Part shown: positions 1-4,484 of the stretch, piece by piece | How positions within the stretch are numbered: the first letter of the stretch is position 1 | Layout of the letters: each line of letters begins with the position of its first letter | Assembly: GCA_026421135.1 (NCBI GenBank) | Contig: JAPKCR010000171.1 | Coordinates: 1-5,958, forward strand | From: Sulfitobacter sp. | Lineage (GTDB): Bacteria; Pseudomonadota; Alphaproteobacteria; Rhodobacterales; Rhodobacteraceae | DNA: 5,958 nucleotides | Reading direction: 5' to 3' | Translations under genes and position numbers: made by a program | Notes under the pieces: generated by a model | Database searches by the model: none | What the model was told of the DNA's origin: nothing | Seen by the model: the letters and a program-made list of their open reading frames with translations, nothing else

Positions 1-331
1 CGGTGGAGCCAGCGAGATAGCCGCGCACGACAACCTCGACAGGGAGGATAGTCAGGCGCTTGCCGATCACTACATTGGGGTCAGGATATTCAAGGACGTG
101 GTTGGGGCAAATATCGACCGTGTGATCGAACCAGAACCGCGCGGTTTGGGTCAGGACTTGGCCTTTGAACGGGATCGACGTCAGGATGCGATCGAAGGCC
201 GATATGCGGTCGGATGATATTAGGATGCGGCGGTCATCGGGCAAATCATAGCAATCACGCACCTTGCCGAAATACGGGTTCGGCAGTTCGTCGATGCGGG
301 CATGGTCAAGGATACGGCTAAGGTCTGTCAT
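1..331 (-). CDS. purC: SAICAR synthase (phosphoribosylaminoimidazole-succinocarboxamide synthase), 5' part
   Basis: This cytosolic enzyme of de novo purine synthesis joins CAIR and aspartate, using ATP, to give SAICAR. I translated 110 codons; the rest lies beyond the left edge. Visible motifs are GKVRDCYDL (residues 22-30), SSDRISAFD (39-47), FKGQVLTQ (55-62), FWFDH (66-70), [10 protein letters not shown] (76-85) and [10 protein letters not shown] (100-109). These match the longer, ADE1-like SAICAR synthases better than the short E. coli type. The ATG at 331-329 overlaps the trmD stop as ATGA, and an AAAAGG Shine-Dalgarno (338-343) sits 6 nt upstream, so the start is secure and translation is probably coupled to trmD. 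The identification is from motif recognition. The position that is often Cys in the ECVVRGY block is Val here. Confidence 0.93.
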   Translation of the reverse strand, partial: MTDLSRILDHARIDELPNPYFGKVRDCYDLPDDRRILISSDRISAFDRILTSIPFKGQVLTQTARFWFDHTVDICPNHVLEYPDPNVVIGKRLTILPVEVVVRGYLAGST

Positions 332-1158
332 GATTTGCCTTTTGTTTTTGGCGTGTATTTTGCCCACATATCAGGGCGGCGCTGCTCTGTCAGCCGCTCG
401 CCTTGGGCCAGCCGCCATTTGGCGATTTCGCCGTGGTTGCCTGACATCAAAACGGGTGGAATTTCGCGCCCCATCCACTCAGCGGGGCGGGTGTATTGCG
501 GGTGTTCCAGCAGGCCCGAAGAATGGCTTTCCTCGACCGTGCTGTCGGCATTTCCCAACACGCCGGGCAGCAGGCGCACAGTAGCGTCGATCATTGCTTG
601 GGCGGCAAGCTCTCCGCCGGTCATCACAAAATCACCCAGCGACACTTCGGTAATGCCGTAGTGTTCAATCACACGTTCATCGACGCCCTCGAACCGGCCG
701 CACAGCATGGTGACGCCGGCACAACTGGCCAGATCCGCGGCCATTGCCTGATCAAAACGACGCCCGCGCGGGGACATATACAAGATCGGCCAACGACCAG
801 CCGCCCCTTGCATCGCCGCCTCGATTGCGGGGCCGACGACATCTGCGCGCATGACCATGCCGGCACCGCCGCCTGCGGGCGTGTCATCGACATTGCGGTG
901 TTTGCCAATGCCATAGTCGCGCAGATCATGGGTGCGCAGTTGCCATTTGCCCTCTTGCAGGGCGCGGCCAGTCAGGCTGGCCCCCAGCACACCGGGGAAA
1001 AGGTCGGGAAACAACGTCACGATTTCAGCCCGCCAAATGCCCGCATAGTCGGGCGTGTCCTGCATCAATTCGCGCGGTTTCAGCGTGGCGCGCACAGATT
1101 GGCGACCATGTGAGCGGGATTGCGAGGGTTTGACCGTCTTGTCCGGCGGTGTCGTCAT
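328..1158 (-). CDS. trmD: tRNA (guanine37-N1)-methyltransferase
   Basis: TrmD uses S-adenosylmethionine to methylate N1 of G37, next to the anticodon, which prevents +1 frameshifting. The 276-residue product has the SPOUT trefoil-knot signatures: [13 protein letters not shown] (91-103), YMSPRG (127-132), [10 protein letters not shown] (153-162), [11 protein letters not shown] (173-183), [11 protein letters not shown] (215-225) and GNHGEI (240-245). E. coli TrmD is 255 residues; the excess is mainly an N-terminal extension of about 40 residues before IVTLFPDLF (46-54). I chose the ATG at 1158 because it forms an ATGA overlap with the preceding stop and has AAGGG 10 nt upstream. The frame is open back to 1386, but that part lies inside the preceding gene. 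The residue aligned by eye with the E. coli catalytic Asp169 is Glu210. trmD is followed by purC, not by rplS. Confidence 0.96.
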   Translation of the reverse strand: MTTPPDKTVKPSQSRSHGRQSVRATLKPRELMQDTPDYAGIWRAEIVTLFPDLFPGVLGASLTGRALQEGKWQLRTHDLRDYGIGKHRNVDDTPAGGGAGMVMRADVVGPAIEAAMQGAAGRWPILYMSPRGRRFDQAMAADLASCAGVTMLCGRFEGVDERVIEHYGITEVSLGDFVMTGGELAAQAMIDATVRLLPGVLGNADSTVEESHSSGLLEHPQYTRPAEWMGREIPPVLMSGNHGEIAKWRLAQGERLTEQRRPDMWAKYTPKTKGKS

Positions 1159-1943
1159 GTAATGTTGGCCCTTGCCAGAATGACCTTTTTTGTGGCCACG
1201 CGATTTTCGAGATCTTTGACAGTTCTGTTCACATCGAGCAAGGCCAACAGAGTATCCATGTCGGGGCGGATATTTTGGGCGGGCGCGGGCAGCAAGGTGT
1301 CGCGCAGGTCTTGCGGGAGTTCGCAAAGGTCCAGCAGCGGATCTGCGGGGCCTAGGGGGCGGTGCATGCTGTCTTCGATTGCGCAATGATGGGTCGGGCA
1401 GGGGACGCGGCTGGCGATTTCGTTAACCATGAAGTCCAGATCGCCCGCTGCGTGGTATTTCTCAAGAAACGCTTCGAGGTCCAGCGTCATGCATGATGAT
1501 TTCACATGTTGCCAATACGCCGAAACCAACCAGTCTGCGGGCTTGCGGGTGGATAGATAAATCTGGATGTCGGCCGCAGGGAACTTTTCTTTTGCGATGG
1601 TCCAAAAACTGTACAGGATGATCGGCATGGCGCTGTAGTCCATAAGATCGTCACGGCCGGGCAGATGGCCGCCCAGTTCTTCTGATGTTATGATCAATGT
1701 GCGGCGGGGCATCGCGGGCAGATCATCTAACAAGGCGTGAAAGCGGGTTTCGGCCTTGACCAGGGTCAGCGGATCGCGCCATGTCGAATATCCGCGCGTG
1801 GCGTTCATTAGGTCGCGCATCTGCGGAGGCAGGCGCATGGCCACGTGACGCTTGAGAGCGGCGCGGTTGCTGCGCAAGGTCGATGTCAGAGTGGTCGTAC
1901 CGGTTTTATGAAATCCGGTGTGCAGGATAATCCGGCGGGGCAT
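1155..1943 (-). CDS. Sulfotransferase-like protein, second tandem copy
   Basis: A 262-residue protein with the layout of PAPS-dependent sulfotransferases, which move a sulfuryl group from PAPS to a hydroxyl or amine; the acceptor cannot be told from the sequence. The 5'-phosphosulfate loop is HTGFHKTGTTTL (8-19), right at the N-terminus. The 3'-phosphate region is STRKPADWLVSAYWQH (131-146), with Arg133 and Ser141. Between them lies SEELGGHLPGR (87-97), followed by DYSA (102-105), a block shared with the upstream paralogue. There is no signal peptide or membrane segment, so it is probably cytosolic. Its ATG overlaps the paralogue's stop as TGATG, and its own stop overlaps trmD as ATGA. Lys252-Lys253 are encoded within an A_AAA_AAG heptamer. 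The fold assignment is fairly sure; enzymatic activity is inference. Confidence 0.8.
   Translation of the reverse strand: MPRRIILHTGFHKTGTTTLTSTLRSNRAALKRHVAMRLPPQMRDLMNATRGYSTWRDPLTLVKAETRFHALLDDLPAMPRRTLIITSEELGGHLPGRDDLMDYSAMPIILYSFWTIAKEKFPAADIQIYLSTRKPADWLVSAYWQHVKSSCMTLDLEAFLEKYHAAGDLDFMVNEIASRVPCPTHHCAIEDSMHRPLGPADPLLDLCELPQDLRDTLLPAPAQNIRPDMDTLLALLDVNRTVKDLENRVATKKVILARANIT
1169..1173 (-). promoter_or_regulatory. Shine-Dalgarno that fixes the trmD start
   Basis: The minus strand reads AAGGG ten bases before the ATG at 1158, inside the last codons of the upstream sulfotransferase-like gene. It supports this ATG over the earlier in-frame codons of the long open frame that reaches 1386. 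The terminating upstream ribosome would pass directly over it. Confidence 0.5.
1185..1191 (-). other. Candidate -1 frameshift heptamer A_AAA_AAG
   Basis: On the minus strand, codons ACA AAA AAG (Thr251-Lys252-Lys253) of the second sulfotransferase-like gene place A_AAA_AAG in the phase used by known slippery sites such as that of E. coli dnaX. The -1 frame has no stop from here into trmD, so a slip would give Lys-Lys, then a nine-residue linker GHSGKGQHY, then full-length TrmD. Only a weak 4-bp stem (TGGC/GCCA) follows closely, and I see no clear stimulatory Shine-Dalgarno upstream. This may be chance. Confidence 0.2.
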
Positions 1944-2722
1944 CAGGCGATTTCCATGTTCAATTTCATACGTGCGGCGCGGGCGTCTTGATCGCTGAGG
2001 TCCGAGCGGTTGATTTCAAGCAACGCCGAAAGCTGTGCTGGCGAGGGGGCCTTGTTTGCGACAGCTACCGGCGAAAGGTTCGTGCGTTTCACTTCGGGAT
2101 AGTCTGCCAGATCCAGCAGGCTGTCCAGCATACCCAGTCTGGTTTTAGGAAAGTCCTCCAGCCGGGCGCTGTTAATATCTGCCAAAGGCAGCGCAGTCCT
2201 GCAATCCGCTATCACTTGCGTCAGGTTTGCTGAGGGTTTGAACCGAGTGAGATAGTCCTGCTGGGTCAGTGTCATACGAGAGGCACGCAGGTGTTGTGCG
2301 TAACAGCTTTCCAGCCAGCTTTCCGCGTTGCGTGTGGAAAAGAGATACGTGAGTTTGGTGTCTGGGCACGTTTGAGAAAAAGCGGTGCCTATCGCGGTTA
2401 GCAAGTCAGGTGCCGCACTGTAATCCTGCACTCCGTTGCGGCCGGGGATATGGCCACACAGGCTTTCTGAACTGAGGATAATTATTTTCAGTTCCGGACT
2501 TATCTGCTCGGCAAACAGTGCCGCCTCGTACAGCACCAAACCTAGATCAAGGTCGGAGCGGCTGGCCGAATACCCTTTGGCGGCACCCGACAGGCCGAGA
2601 ATATCCTGATCCAGAAAAATCCTGATATCCGGCGCGAGGGTGTCGCGATTTACCCTGAGGGATGTTTGTAAAGTGGACGTGCCGGTTTTGTGAAACCCCG
2701 GATGGATGATAATCTGCGTCAT
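1943..2722 (-). CDS. Sulfotransferase-like protein, first tandem copy
   Basis: A 259-residue relative of the next gene in the operon. The P-loop-like PAPS motif is HPGFHKTGTSTL (7-18). The second block is SESLCGHIPGR (85-95) followed by DYSA (100-103). The 3'-phosphate-type region is STRNAESWLESCYAQH (129-144), with Arg131 and Ser139. The C-terminal part shares an LLDL...P...N...P...ALL-x-x-NR pattern with the second copy. The two proteins therefore come from an old tandem duplication; identity by eye is roughly a third, concentrated in the motifs. No export signal is visible. The gene starts 39 nt after the rimM stop, behind AGGGG (2732-2736), which lies in a possible hairpin. It ends in a TGATG overlap. 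The acceptor substrate is unknown, and the P-loop fold alone does not prove sulfotransferase activity. Confidence 0.8.
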   Translation of the reverse strand: MTQIIIHPGFHKTGTSTLQTSLRVNRDTLAPDIRIFLDQDILGLSGAAKGYSASRSDLDLGLVLYEAALFAEQISPELKIIILSSESLCGHIPGRNGVQDYSAAPDLLTAIGTAFSQTCPDTKLTYLFSTRNAESWLESCYAQHLRASRMTLTQQDYLTRFKPSANLTQVIADCRTALPLADINSARLEDFPKTRLGMLDSLLDLADYPEVKRTNLSPVAVANKAPSPAQLSALLEINRSDLSDQDARAARMKLNMEIA

Positions 2723-2754
2723 ACGCGATAGCCCCTGACAGGGCGGAAACGCGC
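2723..2754 (-). promoter_or_regulatory. Hairpin covering the Shine-Dalgarno of the first sulfotransferase-like gene
   Basis: The rimM/sulfotransferase spacer can fold as an outer GCGCG/CGCGU stem (2750-2754 with 2723-2727, one G-U pair on the minus-strand RNA) around an inner CCCU-guc-AGGG stem (2740-2743 with 2733-2736). The inner stem takes up most of the AGGGG Shine-Dalgarno, and the outer stem ends next to the ATG at 2722. There is no U-tract, so it is not a classical terminator. A brake on translation, or a barrier that sets sulfotransferase output apart from rimM, is inference. Confidence 0.3.
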
Positions 2755-2761
2755 AGTATGC

Positions 2762-3283
2762 TTAGTCAGCCTTGGCATCGGGGAGTATCCCGTCAGGGGG
2801 ATCGGCGATGATGCGACCGGATGCCAGATCGACCGTTGGAACAGCGGCCTTGGTGAACGGCAGGAAGACAGTCGCCGAAGTGCCCGCAAGCTGCGTTTCA
2901 AGCAGGTCATCGGCACCGTGGTTCTGGACGGTCTTGACCTTGCCGATCAAATTGCCGCCGGTATCAAACACCTGAAGTCCGATCAGATCGGCGTGATAGA
3001 ATTCATCATCGGGCAAAGAGGGGAGTTGATCGCGGTCCGCAAAAAGCACGGTGCCGCGCATGGCATCCGCTTCCTCCTTGGAGGTGACATCGGTGATGCG
3101 GGCGACAAAGCCGTTTTTAATCGGGCGCACCAGGGCTATTGTATAGCTCCGCTTGCCGTCTTCGGACGTTAGGGGGCTGTATTTTTCGATGTCTTCGGGA
3201 ACAGCGCAATAGCTTTTTATCCGCAGTTCGCCGCGCACGCCGTAGGAACCGGCAATCGCGCCCACTGATACCTTATCGCTCAT
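2762..3283 (-). CDS. rimM: Ribosome maturation factor RimM
   Basis: RimM binds the 30S subunit, mainly through uS19, and helps mature the 16S rRNA 3' (head) domain; it is cytosolic. The 173-residue product has the RimM N-terminal barrel with [15 protein letters not shown] (8-22), followed by the PRC-barrel domain opening at [13 protein letters not shown] (93-105). Near the end are [10 protein letters not shown] (140-149) and GRII (156-159). The length is normal for the family. The start is the ATG at 3283, because it overlaps the stop of the 49-residue gene (ATGA) and has GGAG at 3292-3295, 8 nt upstream. An in-frame extension to 3343 would only add codons inside that small gene. Its usual partner trmD is displaced by two sulfotransferase-like genes. 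Confidence 0.96.
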   Translation of the reverse strand: MSDKVSVGAIAGSYGVRGELRIKSYCAVPEDIEKYSPLTSEDGKRSYTIALVRPIKNGFVARITDVTSKEEADAMRGTVLFADRDQLPSLPDDEFYHADLIGLQVFDTGGNLIGKVKTVQNHGADDLLETQLAGTSATVFLPFTKAAVPTVDLASGRIIADPPDGILPDAKAD

Positions 3284-3429
3284 TGTAATAACTCCGAATC
3301 CAGACAAATTGTGCCGGTCCATTGGCCTTCGCCCGCCTTGCATTCGCTTTCCATCAACATGCGTTCGAACCAGATGCCAATGGCGACACCCAATCCAAGA
3401 ACAAGAACAAGACGCAGCAATCGGAACAT
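3280..3429 (-). CDS. Small single-pass membrane protein with two tail cysteines
   Basis: A 49-residue protein of unknown function. Residues 2-6 (FRLLR) are positively charged, and 7-20 form a hydrophobic segment ([14 protein letters not shown]). The polar tail holds C-x3-G-x-G-x-W-x4-C-like spacing: Cys30, Gly33, Gly35, Trp37 and Cys42. By the positive-inside rule the tail should face the periplasm, where the two cysteines could form a disulfide; this is inference. The stop overlaps the rimM ATG as ATGA, which is good evidence that it is translated. The Shine-Dalgarno is weak. The frame stays open upstream to 3675, but that stretch overlaps rpsP and has an unnatural, Pro/Gln/Lys-rich composition, so the ATG at 3429 is preferred. 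I recall short proteins of this kind beside rimM in Roseobacter relatives, but cannot confirm it here. Confidence 0.72.
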   Translation of the reverse strand: MFRLLRLVLVLGLGVAIGIWFERMLMESECKAGEGQWTGTICLDSELLQ

Positions 3430-3484
3430 GATCGGCTTTCGGGTCAGGGACGACGTCAGGGCGCGGTCGGTGTCAGATGATGGG

Positions 3485-3513
3485 AAAGTACATCGGACCG
3501 TCAGGATTGGCAA
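3485..3513 (-). promoter_or_regulatory. Weak sigma70-like promoter candidate before the 49-residue gene
   Basis: On the minus strand TTGCCA (3508-3513) and TACTTT (3485-3490) are spaced by 17 bases. The -35 matches the consensus at five of six positions, the -10 at only three. It lies in the largest gene-free stretch of the window (3430-3583) and would give a leader of about 50 nt. It could supply the rimM-sulfotransferase-trmD-purC part independently of rpsP. The match is weak and could be chance. Confidence 0.18.
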
Positions 3514-3546
3514 AGGAATGCTGACTGTCGAATATACCTTTGGGAC

Positions 3547-3572
3547 CCCGACGCAGCGAAAACCGCGCCGGG
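3547..3572 (-). other. Hairpin just downstream of rpsP
   Basis: Eleven bases after the rpsP stop, the minus-strand RNA can form an 8-bp stem, CCCGGCGC (3565-3572) with GCGUCGGG (3547-3554), closing a 10-nt loop. One pair is G-U on this strand and would be A-C on the other, so the fold is better on the transcribed strand. No U-run follows. I therefore read it as a possible mRNA 3'-end stabiliser or processing site that raises rpsP over downstream genes, not as a true terminator. Confidence 0.35.
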
Positions 3573-3583
3573 AAGCCGTTTGA

Positions 3584-3985
3584 TTATTCTGCTGCGGCTT
3601 CTTCTGCTGCAGGCTCTTCCGCTGGTGCTGCTGCGGCCTCTGCAGCGGCGGTCGCTTTGGCGGCCTTTTCTTCAACGCGTGCTGTGGCTTTTTTGCCTGG
3701 TGCGCCCTTCTTGGGGTTGCTGCGCTCTGTCTTTGGGGTCACGCCAGCGGCTTCCAACATGCGAGCAACACGGTCTGTTGGCTGTGCACCTTTGCTCATC
3801 CAGTACTGAACGCGCTCGACGTCCATTTTCACGCGCTCTTCGCTGTCTTTGGCCAGCAACGGGTTATACGTGCCCAGCTTTTCAATGAAGCGGCCATCGC
3901 GTGGCATGCGGCTGTCGGCAGCAACGATACGGTAGAACGGGCGCTTTTTGGAACCACCGCGGGCGAGACGAATTTTCATGGACAT
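3584..3985 (-). CDS. rpsP: 30S ribosomal protein bS16
   Basis: bS16 binds 16S rRNA in the 5' and central domains and is an early assembly protein of the 30S subunit. The 133-residue product opens with [20 protein letters not shown] (1-20), and continues with [20 protein letters not shown] (23-42) and [20 protein letters not shown] (58-77), all standard bS16 sequence. E. coli bS16 is 82 residues. The extra C-terminal part, from about residue 88, is first Lys-rich and then almost pure Ala/Glu/Pro. Tails of this sort are common in alphaproteobacterial bS16 and are probably disordered. The ATG at 3985 is preferred to the one at 3979 because AAAAGGAAA (3992-4000) is ideally placed for it. A 154-nt spacer separates the stop from the next gene. 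Confidence 0.98.
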   Translation of the reverse strand: MSMKIRLARGGSKKRPFYRIVAADSRMPRDGRFIEKLGTYNPLLAKDSEERVKMDVERVQYWMSKGAQPTDRVARMLEAAGVTPKTERSNPKKGAPGKKATARVEEKAAKATAAAEAAAAPAEEPAAEEAAAE

Positions 3986-3991
3986 GATGTA

Positions 3992-4000
3992 TTTCCTTTT
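3992..4000 (-). promoter_or_regulatory. Strong Shine-Dalgarno of rpsP
   Basis: The minus strand carries AAAAGGAAA, with GGAA ending 7 nt before the ATG at 3985 and 13 nt before the second in-frame ATG at 3979. This decides for the MSMKIRL start. It is among the best ribosome-binding sites in the window, as expected for a ribosomal protein gene that is not coupled to its upstream neighbour (47-nt gap). Confidence 0.7.
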
Positions 4001-4032
4001 AGTTTTGTAAGTTTGGCTGGGACGGGCCCGGC

Positions 4033-4329
4033 CTAGGATTGATGTTGTTTATGGTGCTGAATGACTTCAGCGATGATGAAGTTCAGAAACTTCTTGGCGA
4101 ATTCGGGATCGAGGTCAGCCTCTTTCGCCAAATCTTCGAGCCGGGCAATCTGGTTCGCTTCGCGATCCGGATCGGACGGGGGAAGGTCGTGCTGGGCTTT
4201 GAGTTTCCCCACAGCCTGCGTGTGTTTAAAGCGTTCGCCCAATGTATAGACGAGTATGGCATCGAGCCGGTCGATGGAGGCGCGGTGGCCTTTCAGGATT
4301 TCCGCAGCGCGGGCAATGGCATCGGTCAT
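4033..4329 (-). CDS. Chorismate mutase, AroQ class
   Basis: Chorismate mutase converts chorismate to prephenate, the first step toward phenylalanine and tyrosine. The 98-residue protein is a stand-alone, all-helical AroQ-fold enzyme without a signal peptide, so it is cytosolic. Aligned by eye with the E. coli domain at a constant offset of five, the active-site residues are present: Arg16 (R11), Arg33 (R28), Lys44 (K39), Asp53 (D48), Arg56 (R51) and Glu57 (E52). The position of Gln88 seems to be His93. An AroQ relative such as isochorismate-pyruvate lyase (PchB-like) is the main alternative, but a housekeeping mutase fits better. The start is the ATG at 4329, which overlaps the upstream 51-codon frame as TGATG, with GGAAAGG (4337-4343) 7 nt upstream. 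Its place between ffh and rpsP looks familiar for Rhodobacterales. Confidence 0.93.
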   Translation of the reverse strand: MTDAIARAAEILKGHRASIDRLDAILVYTLGERFKHTQAVGKLKAQHDLPPSDPDREANQIARLEDLAKEADLDPEFAKKFLNFIIAEVIQHHKQHQS

Positions 4330-4484
4330 CAGGCGGCCTTTCCGGTGAAGCTGCGGACGCGCTGGCGCGCGACGACATTCTTGGCACCAGCTGCAATGTG
4401 AGCCAATACTTGCAGCGGTGCGTATTCAGCCTGTGATGGGTGCCTCTGGCAGGAGGTTATTTGGCAAAATGAAACAGGGTTCAT
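4329..4484 (-). CDS. Hypothetical 51-residue protein filling the ffh-chorismate mutase gap
   Basis: This frame fills the whole space between ffh and the chorismate mutase gene. Its ATG (4484-4482) overlaps the ffh stop as ATGA, and its TGA (4331-4329) overlaps the next ATG as TGATG. The product starts MNPVSFCQITSCQRHPSQ and ends in a basic stretch, KNVVARQRVRSFTGK (35-49). It has two cysteines (7 and 12) and no membrane segment or domain that I recognise. The only Shine-Dalgarno-like sequence is the A/G-rich ffh 3' end. It may be a real small protein, a relay frame that carries ribosomes to the next gene, or the remnant of a larger gene once located here. An open frame of this length could also arise by chance; the double overlap is what argues for translation. 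Confidence 0.45.
   Translation of the reverse strand: MNPVSFCQITSCQRHPSQAEYAPLQVLAHIAAGAKNVVARQRVRSFTGKAA

Noticed and set aside
496..1113. 205-codon plus-strand frame opposite trmD
   Set aside because: The opposite strand encodes an unmistakable TrmD with motifs throughout; this frame has no recognisable domain, no clear ribosome-binding site and the composition of a mirror frame.
1159..1386. In-frame extension of trmD by 76 codons
   Set aside because: It lies wholly inside the sulfotransferase-like gene and is Arg/Pro-rich without family similarity; the ATG at 1158 has a Shine-Dalgarno and an ATGA overlap. It matters only as the open -1 frame after the slippery heptamer.
3430..3675. Upstream extension of the 49-residue membrane protein
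   Set aside because: The added part overlaps rpsP out of frame and encodes a Lys/Gln/Pro-rich shadow of its Ala/Glu tail; the hydrophobic segment begins right after the ATG at 3429.
4356..4374. Small inverted repeat CGCGC-TGGC-GCGCG
   Set aside because: Five base pairs in GC-rich sequence within the 51-codon frame, with no U-run and no link to a start codon; expected by chance.
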